Shown piece after piece: positions 29,688-38,451 of a stretch of DNA of 46,761 bases. The stretch lies in assembly GCA_014647715.1 (NCBI GenBank), contig BMPS01000018.1, positions 1 to 46,761 of the forward strand, read 5' to 3'. The notes below the pieces were generated by a model. It was not told the origin of the DNA. It searched no databases and saw only the letters and a list, made by a program, of their open reading frames with translations. The stretch's first letter is position 1, and every line of letters begins with the position of its first letter. The position numbers and the translations under genes were made by a program. Source of the DNA: Streptomyces cinereus. Its GTDB lineage: Bacteria; Pseudomonadota; Gammaproteobacteria; Pseudomonadales; Moraxellaceae.

Positions 29688-31274
29688 ATGCAAAATAATC
29701 TCTTATTACCCGCCTTGATATTTATTCCAATCATTGCAGGTTTTCTGTGCTGGTTGGTTGAAAAAGTTGATGAACGTTTTCCGCGTTGGATTGCGTTCCT
29801 TGGCATGCTATTAACGTTTTTGATTACGGTAGCTATTTGGCAAAACGGTAACTTTATTGGTTCAGCACAAACCATTGCTGAGGTGACTGCTAAACCGACT
29901 TGGTTGGCAGAGTTTCAATTACCTTGGATGCCCTCATTGGGGGTCAGTTTCCATCTAGCCATTGATGGGTTATCGCTGTTGATGGTGAGCCTAACAGCCT
30001 TCTTAGGTATGATGGCGGTGGCGTGTTCATGGGGTGAGATTACTCGCCGTGTGGGCTTCTTCCATCTTAATCTACTTTGGAGCTTGGGCGGTGTTATTGG
30101 TGTTTTCCTAGCAATCGATATGTTCTTGTTCTTCTTCTTTTGGGAGATGATGTTAGTTCCTGTTTATTTCTTGATTGCAATTTGGGGACACAATGCGATT
30201 GATGGTAAAACCAAAGAATATGCCGCAACCAAATTCTTTATTTATACCCAAGTATCGGGTCTGATTATGTTGATTGGTATTTTGATTTTGGTGATGATTC
30301 ATGCATCAACCACAGGTCAAATAACTTTTAACTATATGGACTTGCTAGGTACAGATCTTGGTAAATGGCAATACCCAATCATGCTGATGTTCTTTATTGG
30401 CTTTGCGGTTAAATTACCAATTTTCCCACTGCATGGCTGGTTACCCGATGCGCACGCACAAGCACCGACTGCAGGCTCGGTGGATTTGGCTGGTATTTTG
30501 ATTAAAACCGCGGCGTATGGTTTATTGCGGTTTGTCCTACCACTATTCCCGGAAGCCAGTGCTCAGTTTGCACCGATTGCGATTACTTTGGGCGGTATTG
30601 GTATTTTTTATGGGGCTTGGCTTGCGTTTATGCAGCAAGATATCAAGCGGTTACTGGCTTATACCAGTATTTCACATATGGGTTTTGTGGTACTTGCGTT
30701 GTATGCCGGTACGTTAATTAGTTTCCAAGGCTTGATGATTCAAATGTTGGCACATGGTCTTAGCTCAGCGGCATTATTTATCATGAGTGGTCAGCTTTAT
30801 GAGCGTCTACATACCCGTGATTTGAGCCAAATGGGTGGTATGTGGGGTCGAATGCGTTATTACCCACCGTTACTTATGTTCTTTGCCGCGGCATTATTAG
30901 GTATTCCAGGTACCGGTAACTTTATTGGTGAGTTCTTAATTCTTCTAGGGTCTTTTGCCTCGCATCCTGTGGCAGTGGTGTTTGCTACCTTTAGCTTAGT
31001 CGTTGCCGGTTTATACGCATTAATTATGATTTATAAAGCTTTATTTGGTACGCCAACAGCGACGATTGAGAAAATGTCACCGATGCGTGATATCAATGCG
31101 CGTGAAGCGGCAATCTTGTTGGTGCTTGGGTTTGGCTTAATATGGTTAGGTCTATATCCGCAATCATTCTTAGATACCTCTGACCATAGTATGCACTGGA
31201 TTAGTCAGGCATATCATGTCCAGCAAGTTGCACCTACTGCTCAAGAGCCATTTGCTCATATGGAGGTAAAATAG
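29688..31274 (+). CDS. nuoM: NADH-quinone oxidoreductase subunit M
   Basis: The second antiporter-like proton-pumping subunit, 528 aa with about 14 helices. Recognised by FFFWEMMLVPVYFLIAIWG, with the conserved glutamate, by KLPIFPLHGWLPDAHAQAPT, and by the GTGNFIGEFLILLG helix. It begins five bases after nuoL and its stop codon touches the nuoN start codon. Confidence 0.97.
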   Translation: MQNNLLLPALIFIPIIAGFLCWLVEKVDERFPRWIAFLGMLLTFLITVAIWQNGNFIGSAQTIAEVTAKPTWLAEFQLPWMPSLGVSFHLAIDGLSLLMVSLTAFLGMMAVACSWGEITRRVGFFHLNLLWSLGGVIGVFLAIDMFLFFFFWEMMLVPVYFLIAIWGHNAIDGKTKEYAATKFFIYTQVSGLIMLIGILILVMIHASTTGQITFNYMDLLGTDLGKWQYPIMLMFFIGFAVKLPIFPLHGWLPDAHAQAPTAGSVDLAGILIKTAAYGLLRFVLPLFPEASAQFAPIAITLGGIGIFYGAWLAFMQQDIKRLLAYTSISHMGFVVLALYAGTLISFQGLMIQMLAHGLSSAALFIMSGQLYERLHTRDLSQMGGMWGRMRYYPPLLMFFAAALLGIPGTGNFIGEFLILLGSFASHPVAVVFATFSLVVAGLYALIMIYKALFGTPTATIEKMSPMRDINAREAAILLVLGFGLIWLGLYPQSFLDTSDHSMHWISQAYHVQQVAPTAQEPFAHMEVK

Positions 31275-32795
31275 ATGAATCCTATTATTCCATTTGCTAG
31301 CAATGTGCTCATGCCATTGTTTCCAATGATTTTAATTTCAATCACCACGGTGGTGGTGATGATTGCCATCGCCATGAAGCGTTCAAATTTTGTGGCAGGT
31401 ACCATCAGTGTGATTGGACTTAATGCCGCCTTGTTTGTTGTGCTTATACAATTATTGGGTGGCAATGCTGATAGCATGTTTCATGGTCTGTATGAATTAT
31501 TTACGCCATCGCAAGGCTTGATTGCTCCCTTATTTGTGGTGGATAGCTTTGCCCAGTTCAATATGGTGATTATTTTAATCAGCTCGCTTGCGTGTTTTAC
31601 CTTGGCGTATGGTTACATTGGGGGCTATCGCGATAATAAAGAAGAGTTGTATTTGCTACTGCTTATCTCAACATTGGGCGCGCTGTTTATGGTATGCGCT
31701 GATAACTTAGCTTCTTTCTTTGTCAGCTTAGAGTTATTGTCGGTACCGCTATATGGTATGTTGGCTTATACTTATGCGCGTGGTAAATCGTTAGAAGCGG
31801 GTTTTAAATACCTCATTTTATCGGCGACAGCCTCTGCTACCATGTTGATGGGTATGGCATTAATCTACTCAAACACAGGTACTTTGTCATTCCGTCAAAT
31901 TGGTATGGCAATCGTACCCATGTTTCAAAATGGTATCGTTATGCCGATTTTGGTGGTGGGGACTGCATTAATGTTATTTGGTATTGCCTTTAAACTCTCA
32001 GCAGTACCATTTCACACTTGGACGCCAGACGTTTACCAAGGTGCGCCTGCGCCTGTGGCGACTTTCTTAGGCAGTGTTTCCAAAGTAGCTATGATGGCGT
32101 TAGGGCTTCGTTTTTTACTATCGACCGCGACGTTAGCGTTACCTTCAATCAATACCTTGATTGTGGTGATTGCCAGTTTATCGATGATTATCGGTAACGT
32201 ACTGGCGCTTCGTCAGCACAATATAAAACGTCTGTTAGCCTATTCATCTATTGCGCACATCGGCTATGTGTTAGCGATTATCAGCGCCGTAAAAGTTGAA
32301 TCAGCAGGTTTTGTCAGCCTTTACATGGCAGTGTATGCGTTTACCACCATTGGTGCGTTTGGTGTTGTGACTATCATGTCAAGCCCGTACAAACGTCAGG
32401 GTGAAGCAGAGTTGGTTGAAAACTTCCAAGGGATTTTTTGGCAACGTCCTGTGCTAACCGCTGTATTGACTGTGATGCTATTATCATTGGCAGGTATTCC
32501 ATTGACCGCCGGGTTTATCAGCAAATTCTTTGCGATTTTTGCTACCGTTTCTGCGCAAAGTTGGTGGCTCACTGCCATGATTATCGTGGGTAGTGCAATT
32601 AGCCTGTATTACTATCTAAATCTTATGGTCACCTTGTTTAGACGTCCCCAAGCAGTGCAGCCGCACGATGCAGTCAATCATTGGGGAGTTCAAGCAGGCG
32701 GCATTATGGTGTTGTTGGTGACGTTAGCGGTATTGTACTTCGGAATTTTCCCTGAAACGTTATCAAAAATTATCACGCTAGTTCGTCTGTATTAA
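31275..32795 (+). CDS. nuoN: NADH-quinone oxidoreductase subunit N
   Basis: The third antiporter-like subunit, 506 aa, and last gene of the operon. Key segments are FFVSLELLSVPLYGMLAY, KLSAVPFHTWTPDVYQGAP and IKRLLAYSSIAHIGYVL. ATG immediately follows the nuoM stop; GGAGG lies nine bases upstream inside nuoM. The operon ends at a terminator 23 bases after the stop. Confidence 0.97.
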   Translation: MNPIIPFASNVLMPLFPMILISITTVVVMIAIAMKRSNFVAGTISVIGLNAALFVVLIQLLGGNADSMFHGLYELFTPSQGLIAPLFVVDSFAQFNMVIILISSLACFTLAYGYIGGYRDNKEELYLLLLISTLGALFMVCADNLASFFVSLELLSVPLYGMLAYTYARGKSLEAGFKYLILSATASATMLMGMALIYSNTGTLSFRQIGMAIVPMFQNGIVMPILVVGTALMLFGIAFKLSAVPFHTWTPDVYQGAPAPVATFLGSVSKVAMMALGLRFLLSTATLALPSINTLIVVIASLSMIIGNVLALRQHNIKRLLAYSSIAHIGYVLAIISAVKVESAGFVSLYMAVYAFTTIGAFGVVTIMSSPYKRQGEAELVENFQGIFWQRPVLTAVLTVMLLSLAGIPLTAGFISKFFAIFATVSAQSWWLTAMIIVGSAISLYYYLNLMVTLFRRPQAVQPHDAVNHWGVQAGGIMVLLVTLAVLYFGIFPETLSKIITLVRLY

Positions 32796-32817
32796 TCCAA
32801 TTTTAGTACTGCGACAT

Positions 32818-32855
32818 AAAAAAGCGTATCTTAGCTCATTAAGGTGCGCTTTTTT
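32818..32855 (+). terminator. Intrinsic terminator of the nuo operon
   Basis: AAAAAAGCG and CGCTTTTTT pair at the base, an internal bulge follows, and CTTA/TAAG closes around a six-base loop. The T-run is part of the stem, so it may also act on the opposite strand. Confidence 0.85.
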
Positions 32856-32858
32856 GTT

Positions 32859-32864
32859 TATAAT
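32859..32864 (+). promoter_or_regulatory. -10 box of the fpr promoter
   Basis: A perfect TATAAT sits four bases after the nuo terminator and 25 bases before the fpr start at 32890. The matching -35 position falls inside the terminator stem and is a poor match (TCATTA). Confidence 0.45.
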
Positions 32865-32889
32865 GATGCAAAAAAATGGTCAAGATAAC

Positions 32890-33759
32890 ATGTCAGATGA
32901 TAAAAGTATTCGCGTTAAAGTGATTGAAGTGACTCGTTGGGCACCCACTTTGCTAAGTTTTAAAGTCACGCGTCCCGATGGCTTTAAATTTACCGCAGGG
33001 CAATTTGTTAGGCTCGGTATCCATGGCAAAGATTTGCAATATTTTGCACAAAACCATGAGACCAAGCTAATAACTTCTGAGACGCAAGTTTATGAGGAGC
33101 AAGGTCATGAGGCGCAATTTCAGCCCATTGACCTTGATGGCTATGTGTTTCGCGCCTATTCCGTCGCATCTTCACCCTATGATGAATTTATTGAATTCTT
33201 CTCGGTGGTCATTCCTGAAGGGGAATTCACCAGTAAGGTTAATCATATCCAAGTGGGCGATAGTTTATTGCTTAATACCACGCCATTTGGCTATTTGACC
33301 TTAGCCCGCTACCAGTTACCCCTGCCCAATGATTTATGGTTGCTGGCAACAGGCACAGGTTTAGCCCCATTTTTATCGATTTTAAAGACCATTGATGTAT
33401 GGCAGCAATATCAGCGCATTATTTTGGTGTACAGCGCACGCACCTCACAAGAGCTTGCTTATCAAGCGGAGATTGGGTCGATTAAGTCAATCTATGGCGA
33501 CAATGGGGCGGCGTTTGTATTCTTGCCTATTGTCACGCGGGAAGCGGATTATGCCGGGGAAAAAGCGCGGGTTCCTAACTTGATATTGTCGGGCAAGTTA
33601 ACCGAGTTGGTAGGGCAAAAACTGGATAAAGAGCGCAGTCACGTGATGCTGTGTGGTAATCCACAAATGGTCGAAGATACCAAAGAAGCCTTAAAATCGA
33701 TTGGATTGACCATGAATCGGCGCGGCGAAGGCAACATCGCCGTTGAAAACTATTGGTAA
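32890..33759 (+). CDS. fpr: Ferredoxin/flavodoxin-NADP+ reductase
   Basis: A FAD enzyme exchanging electrons between NADPH and ferredoxin or flavodoxin; used in redox balance and stress defence. The FAD site is FRAYSVASSPYD and the NADP site is LLATGTGLAPFLSIL, with MLCGNPQMVEDTKEAL near the end and the typical C-terminal ENYW. At 290 aa it is longer than usual (about 258): an insertion of some 35 residues (HGKDLQYFAQNH onward, about residues 52-85) lies between the FAD-binding strands. I chose ATG at 32890 because it falls just after a TATAAT box; in-frame ATGs at 32863 and 32866 would overlap that box. Confidence 0.9.
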   Translation: MSDDKSIRVKVIEVTRWAPTLLSFKVTRPDGFKFTAGQFVRLGIHGKDLQYFAQNHETKLITSETQVYEEQGHEAQFQPIDLDGYVFRAYSVASSPYDEFIEFFSVVIPEGEFTSKVNHIQVGDSLLLNTTPFGYLTLARYQLPLPNDLWLLATGTGLAPFLSILKTIDVWQQYQRIILVYSARTSQELAYQAEIGSIKSIYGDNGAAFVFLPIVTREADYAGEKARVPNLILSGKLTELVGQKLDKERSHVMLCGNPQMVEDTKEALKSIGLTMNRRGEGNIAVENYW

Positions 33760-33804
33760 GCATCTCGTTAATTGGCAAAGCACAATCGGTAAAAAAATTG
33801 TTGA

Positions 33805-33863
33805 AACAAAAGCGGTAAAGGATGAGGGTTGATATCCATGAAAAATACTAAGCCGCTTTTGTT
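33805..33863. repeat. 11-bp inverted repeat between convergent genes
   Basis: AACAAAAGCGG (33805-33815) and CCGCTTTTGTT (33853-33863) are exact inverted copies 37 bases apart. The right arm covers the last codons of the minus-strand gene. It may form a terminator-like structure for fpr, though the loop is long. Confidence 0.4.
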
Positions 33864-34564
33864 GCGTTATTGGTCACTGCAGGATTATCCGCTTCAGTAA
33901 TTAATTGGTCACTACTACCTATATTGAGAATTTCACCGATATTGGCATTGGCTCTCATTAGGAGCTGCTGTTCAGCAAGATAGCCATGATTCACCTGCAC
34001 TTTGCGCAGCGTTGCCATGATTTTCTCGTTCTTCTTCAGCCAACGACCAATATCGAGATACAAGATATCATCTTTTTGGTGCACCAAATTGATTTTCTCC
34101 AAAATCATGCCGAGCGGGTCTTTCTTTAACACCCGTTTAAAAAACCAAAGCGCCGCATGAATCGCTTTTGATTTCAGATACGAATCTGAATACAAGGCAA
34201 TGACATCGGTGTCAGTCAATTGCTGAAATACCAAGCGCTGGCGATAACGGTCAAATTGGGCATGTACCACACCTAAGTTGACCGCAAGGTCAGCGTAGAT
34301 GCCACTATAGTTAACCGTTGCATACAGTCGAAGCCAGCCTTCATGAATCTCTAGATGCATGGCTAATATCGCTTTGACTTTTTCAACCACAAATTTTTGA
34401 ATAGCATCATTCAGCTGTTTTTCGGTGGCGGGCACGATAAACTCTTGACCGGCAAAATCTTCGATTTTCTCATACCACATTTGTGATTTTTGCATCAGTT
34501 CACGTGCGATTTCTTCAGAATGGGTGGCAAAAAATTCATCCAGTTGCGTTTTGCTCGTTATCAC
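33848..34564 (-). CDS. Uncharacterised protein, 238 aa
   Basis: I do not recognise a family. The protein is soluble, mainly helical by composition, without a signal peptide or membrane segment. It has a central hydrophobic region (DLAVNLGVVHAQFDRYRQRLVFQQ) and an ordered-looking C-terminal half (LDIGRWLKKNEKIMATLRKVQVN), ending in a short Ala/Asn/Thr-rich tail. The start is a GTG at 34564 with a weak GAGAAA ribosome binding site. It stands alone, convergent with fpr and divergent from the TonB-like gene. Its base use matches its neighbours, so recent transfer is not suggested. Confidence 0.6.
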   Translation of the reverse strand: MITSKTQLDEFFATHSEEIARELMQKSQMWYEKIEDFAGQEFIVPATEKQLNDAIQKFVVEKVKAILAMHLEIHEGWLRLYATVNYSGIYADLAVNLGVVHAQFDRYRQRLVFQQLTDTDVIALYSDSYLKSKAIHAALWFFKRVLKKDPLGMILEKINLVHQKDDILYLDIGRWLKKNEKIMATLRKVQVNHGYLAEQQLLMRANANIGEILNIGSSDQLITEADNPAVTNNATKAA

Positions 34565-34864
34565 TATCGTTTCTCAGTTTTTTTATATTTGTATTGAAAG
34601 CTATTATTGTAGTCAGTTTTTGGGCATTGTAAAGTTGCTAATCATAAAGTCATTAATCATAAAGTCACTGACCCGTCTACAAGAAATCTTTTACCAGTAA
34701 TTGGTAAACATTGATTGCTATTTATGATTGCTAATGGCGTATGAATTTAGTTCAGCCAAGGTTTGATTTAATCTATAATATCTGCGCGTTATAATACATG
34801 AGTGATTTGTATTTTTTTAGCAAGGTTGTAGTGATCGTGTCCTAATCGTTCAAAGGGTTATATT
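34565..34864. other. Intergenic region with a short tandem repeat
   Basis: Three hundred bases between divergent genes. TAATCATAAAGTCAT occurs twice in tandem at 34639-34668 (15-bp period). The remainder is AT-rich and should hold the promoters of both flanking genes; no clear box stood out. Confidence 0.45.
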
Positions 34865-35779
34865 TTGGTGTATAGCAAAGACAGCCACCGTGATGTTTTT
34901 CAAAAGTTAATGCCACATACTGCGGCTTGCAAAGACAGCGTCATGCTATTTGCTACCATTACGGCAGTGGCGATTCATGCGGCTGTTATTTTTGGTATCC
35001 AATTTGAAGATAAAAGCTCACCAACCGCAGCGGTGCAAGAAGTCACCACGGTGTTAACCGAAAATCTGCAAAAGAATGAAAAAGCCGATTTTATCGCCAA
35101 TGCCGGCCAGCAAGGTGGCGGTGAGTCCAACGAAAAGCTACGGCTTGAAAACAATACCATGAGTCCTTTAGAAGACGAAGCAATCAATGAAACCGATGAT
35201 ATCGTGAGTCAAGAACGTCAAACGCGTCAAGAAGCGTTTCAAGAAAGTTATTTACGTACCACGTTAAGCTTTGAAAAAATCCGCAGAGAAAATAATAATA
35301 AAAAACAAGATGATAGCGAAAATATAGCCGCACAAGAACAACGGGTACAGGCACAAATCGCCACCCTTGAAACCAAAATCAGCAGTAACCGCCAATTATT
35401 AGCCAAAAAATCTGCGGTCAAAACTATCAGCAGTAACTTCACCACCACGGGTGAAGCCGCGCGCTATATCGAGAATTTTCGCCAACAAGCCTATCATATT
35501 GGCAACCAGCAATATCCCCAAGAAGCCCGCGCCAAAGGCATCAAAGGCGATGTCATGCTGATGGTGATTATCGAGCCTAACGGGCAAGTCAAATCCATCA
35601 AGGTCTTACAGTCATCAGGCGCTACCATTTTGGATGAAGCAGCAAAAAATTCGGTGCGTAAAGCCGCGCCATTTGGTAAGTTCTCAAAGGAAATGCAAGA
35701 TTATTTGGAGCTGCGTATTATCCGTACCTGGCGATTTGGCGATACCTTAACCGTCGATGACCAAAACCCCGCAATTTAA
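34865..35779 (+). CDS. TonB-like energy transducer protein
   Basis: A 304-aa protein anchored by one N-terminal helix (about residues 25-45) and ending in a TonB C-terminal domain (about 215-298; the core QQYPQEARAKGIKGDVMLMVIIEPNGQVKSI is described here by position only in part). The region between is not proline-rich as in classic TonB but Glu/Gln/Lys-rich and probably coiled-coil (about 110-190). No exbB or exbD lies nearby, so it may be a specialised TonB or a TonB-box-free structural protein. The start is TTG at 34865 (7 bases after AAAGGG) or GTG at 34868 (10 bases). It is followed closely by the HAD gene, 30 bases on. Confidence 0.8.
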   Translation: MVYSKDSHRDVFQKLMPHTAACKDSVMLFATITAVAIHAAVIFGIQFEDKSSPTAAVQEVTTVLTENLQKNEKADFIANAGQQGGGESNEKLRLENNTMSPLEDEAINETDDIVSQERQTRQEAFQESYLRTTLSFEKIRRENNNKKQDDSENIAAQEQRVQAQIATLETKISSNRQLLAKKSAVKTISSNFTTTGEAARYIENFRQQAYHIGNQQYPQEARAKGIKGDVMLMVIIEPNGQVKSIKVLQSSGATILDEAAKNSVRKAAPFGKFSKEMQDYLELRIIRTWRFGDTLTVDDQNPAI

Positions 35780-35809
35780 CTTTTCACTAACTATGCTAAA
35801 GGCTGTCCT

Positions 35810-36514
35810 ATGTCAACCGTACTACACAAAGAATTGGCGCTATTTGACCTCGATAACACCCTCATTGATACCGATAGTGACTATATGTGGGGCGAGTTTT
35901 TGGTCAAACATCATCTGGTAGAAGAATCGCTGTATCGTGCTAAAAATCGGGAGTTTTATGAGCACTATATCGCAGGGACGCTCGATGCGGTCGTCTATAA
36001 CGAGTTTGTGGCAGGCTTTTTAAAACAGCATACTTTAGCCCAGTTACATCAATGGCGTGAGCAATATTTGCAAGATGAAATCGCGCCAAACGTACGTCCA
36101 AAAGCGGTTAACGCCATCCAATCACATTTACAAGCAGGGCACGATGTGGTGGTGATTTCTGCCACCAATGCCTTTGTGGTCAAAGCGATTGCTAACAAAT
36201 TATTTTTGGTAGCGGAAGATAATATTTTAGCCACTGAACTAGAAGTCACCGAGCAGGGGTACACGGGTAAGGTCGCAGGGCAGCCAAACTTTAAAGAAGG
36301 CAAAATCATTCATTTACAAAATTGGATTGCTCAAAAAAACGCCCAAGGCATAACTTATACCAAAACTTATGCTTATTCGGATTCAAAAAATGATTTGCCG
36401 CTATTAGAATGGGCAGATGTGGCGATTGCGGTCTGCCCCGATGATACTCTACACGCGCATGCCTTAGCGCATCATTGGGCAGTGGAAGATTGGTCGATGA
36501 AAGCACAGGCGTAG
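35810..36514 (+). CDS. HAD-IB family phosphatase (SerB/CicA-like)
   Basis: A haloacid-dehalogenase-type phosphohydrolase of 234 aa, cytosolic. Motif I is LFDLDNTLID with nucleophile Asp13 and acid/base Asp15. Motif II is VVVISATN, and motif III/IV is the lysine region followed by AYSDSKNDLPLLEWAD. The helical cap (about 25-95) fits subfamily IB. Related proteins are annotated as phosphoserine-phosphatase-like or histidinol-phosphatase-like; the substrate is not readable from sequence. AAGG lies about six bases upstream of the ATG. It may share a transcript with the TonB-like gene. Confidence 0.85.
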   Translation: MSTVLHKELALFDLDNTLIDTDSDYMWGEFLVKHHLVEESLYRAKNREFYEHYIAGTLDAVVYNEFVAGFLKQHTLAQLHQWREQYLQDEIAPNVRPKAVNAIQSHLQAGHDVVVISATNAFVVKAIANKLFLVAEDNILATELEVTEQGYTGKVAGQPNFKEGKIIHLQNWIAQKNAQGITYTKTYAYSDSKNDLPLLEWADVAIAVCPDDTLHAHALAHHWAVEDWSMKAQA

Positions 36515-36520
36515 TAGGCA

Positions 36521-36554
36521 ACAGCTAAGATGAATGGCGACAGCTAAGATGAAT
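36521..36554. repeat. 15-bp direct repeat upstream of prfB
   Basis: ACAGCTAAGATGAAT occurs at 36521-36535 and again at 36540-36554. A small duplication just after the HAD gene stop and ahead of the prfB promoter region. Confidence 0.6.
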
Positions 36555-36571
36555 CCAGTGACAGATTCAGG

Positions 36572-36577
36572 TATAAT
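36572..36577 (+). promoter_or_regulatory. -10 box of prfB promoter
   Basis: A perfect TATAAT, 38 bases before the prfB start. The -35 position 17 bp upstream reads ATGAAT, a poor match, so an activator or alternative promoter may be involved. Confidence 0.45.
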
Positions 36578-36615
36578 GGCGCATTTTTCATAGTAACACG
36601 TTAAGGTAACCTCGC

Positions 36616-37711
36616 ATGGAAATCAACCCGTATTTAGAGCATATCAAAGATTTAACTGACCGTGGCAACCAGCTTCGGGGGTATCTTTGACATCGAAGCC
36701 AAGCAAGAGCGTTTGGAAGAGGTCAATTTAGAGCTTGAAAACCCAGAATTGTGGAACGACCCAGAGCGTGCCACCAAAATCAGTAAAGAAAAATCGCAGC
36801 TTGATAATGTCATTGGCGTGATTACCGCTTTAGACGACAAGTTGGAAGACGCCAAAGCCATGATTGACTTAGCGGTGGAGGCCGATGATGCGACCTTATT
36901 GGCAGACGTACAAGCGGAACTCGATGAGGCCGAAGCCAAAGTCGCAGATTTAGAGTTTAAACGTATGTTTAGCGGTGAGATGGATGGTAACAACTGCTAT
37001 GTTGATATCCAGTCAGGCTCGGGCGGTACTGAAGCCCAAGACTGGGCAGAGATGCTGCTGCGGATGTATTTGCGCTGGTGTGAATCACATGGCTTTAAAG
37101 CCGAAATCATGGAACTATCAGCAGGTGGTGTCGCAGGGATTAAAAGCGCATCGATTCATGTCAAAGGTGACTATGCGTTTGGTTGGTTACGTACCGAAAT
37201 TGGTGTGCATCGTTTGGTGAGAAAATCACCGTTTGATAGCAACAACGGTCGCCACACGTCGTTTGCAGCGGTGTTTGTATCGCCTGAGATTGATGATAAT
37301 ATTGAGATTGATATCAACCCTGCCGACTTACGTATCGATACTTATCGCTCAAGCGGTGCAGGCGGTCAGCACGTTAATACCACCGACTCTGCGGTACGTA
37401 TCACCCACCAACCGACTGGGATTGTGGTGGCGTGTCAAAATGAACGTAGCCAACATGCTAACAAAGACACGGCAATGAAAATGCTACGTGCCAAACTGTA
37501 CGAGCGTGAAATGATGCAGCGTATGGAAAAGCAACAAGCGCTAGAAGATACCAAATCGGATATCGGTTGGGGTAGTCAAATTCGCTCGTATGTGCTGGAT
37601 GACTCGCGGATTAAGGACTTGCGTACAGGGGTGGAAACTTCCAATACCCAAGCGGTGCTAGATGGTGACTTGGATAAATTTATTGAAGCGAGCCTAAAAG
37701 CAGGGCTTTGA
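36616..37711 (+). CDS. prfB: Peptide chain release factor 2, with programmed +1 frameshift
   Basis: Releases the nascent chain at UGA and UAA codons. The gene is two frames joined by a +1 shift. ATG at 36616 opens 24 codons up to CTT (36685-36687), then an in-frame TGA stands at 36688-36690. Skipping base 36688 continues as GAC for 340 more codons, giving 364 aa, equal to E. coli RF2 within one residue. The shift site CGGGGGTATCTTTGAC has the internal Shine-Dalgarno-like G-run and the CUU-UGA slip. RF2 features are the SPF tripeptide in [10 protein letters not shown], which reads UGA, and the GGQ motif in [10 protein letters not shown]. This is the usual autoregulation: low RF2 lets the shift occur. 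A terminator follows. Confidence 0.97.
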
Positions 37712-37767
37712 TTTAACTGCGCTGCCTACAATAACCCATTGCTAATTTATCCGTACTTGCTAAAATT

Positions 37768-37803
37768 AGAGGGTCAATTTTTTAGTTGACACTCTTTTTT
37801 TTT
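37768..37803 (+). terminator. Intrinsic terminator of prfB
   Basis: AGAGGGTCAA and TTGACACTCT pair with one mismatch around an eight-base loop, followed by nine T. It ends only 14 bases before the next start codon, so the carbonic anhydrase gene needs its own promoter or read-through. Confidence 0.8.
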
Positions 37804-37817
37804 CATAAGGATTTGAT

Positions 37818-38354
37818 ATGCTGTACCAATGGCAAGACAAAACACCCACTTATCAGGCACCCTTCACAGGCTGGGTCGCAGACTCGGCTGAAATCATCGG
37901 CGATGTACATTTAGCTGATAACGTCAGTGTATGGTTTGGCGCGGTGATACGCGCAGATAATGCGCCGATTTATTTGGGCAAAAATAGTAATGTGCAAGAA
38001 AACAGTGTGATACACACCGATGAAGGTATTGCTGTCACCATTGGCGAAGGCGTGACGATTGGGCATTTGGCGATGCTACACGGCTGCACCGTTGGTGATA
38101 ATAGCTTGATTGGTATCGGTGCGATTGTGCTCAATAATGCCCAAATCGGCAAAAACTGCATCATCGGTGCCAATGCGCTTGTCACCGAAAATATGCAAAT
38201 CCCAGATAATTCCATCGTGATGGGAAGCCCAGCTAAAGTTGTCAAAACGTTACCAAAAGAGCGCGAAGTGATGCTTCAGCTATCCGCATTACATTATGTT
38301 GAAAAAGCAAATGCCTTTAAAACGGGACTTAAACCCATAGCGATTGAGTATTAA
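37818..38354 (+). CDS. Gamma carbonic anhydrase-like protein (YrdA/PaaY family)
   Basis: A left-handed beta-helix protein of 178 aa built of hexapeptide repeats (I/V-G-x-x-x-x; for example IGEGVTIGHLAMLHGCTVGDNSLIG by position 75-99). The three zinc ligands of gamma carbonic anhydrases are present as His66, His83 and His88. It would be a cytosolic trimer. E. coli YrdA and PaaY are near relatives; some members have weak or no carbonic anhydrase activity, so the real substrate is open. AAGGA lies seven bases before the ATG. It is a single gene with its own terminator. Confidence 0.9.
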   Translation: MLYQWQDKTPTYQAPFTGWVADSAEIIGDVHLADNVSVWFGAVIRADNAPIYLGKNSNVQENSVIHTDEGIAVTIGEGVTIGHLAMLHGCTVGDNSLIGIGAIVLNNAQIGKNCIIGANALVTENMQIPDNSIVMGSPAKVVKTLPKEREVMLQLSALHYVEKANAFKTGLKPIAIEY

Positions 38355-38403
38355 GTTTTTTGCGTATTAAGTTGTTATAAAGTAATTCAAAAAAAATTTG
38401 ACC

Positions 38404-38438
38404 AAAAAAAAGGATAGTCAATTTACTATCCTTTTTTT
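38404..38438. terminator. Bidirectional terminator between carbonic anhydrase gene and fimV part
   Basis: A-run plus AGGATAGT pairs with ACTATCC plus a T-run around CAATTT. The stem has A and T runs on both sides, so it serves both convergent genes. Confidence 0.92.
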
Positions 38439-38451
38439 ATGCAATACATAA

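Noticed and set aside
36662-37711. prfB starting at an internal GTG
   Set aside because: Upstream sequence gives a perfect RF2 N-terminus joined by the known frameshift, so the start is ATG at 36616.
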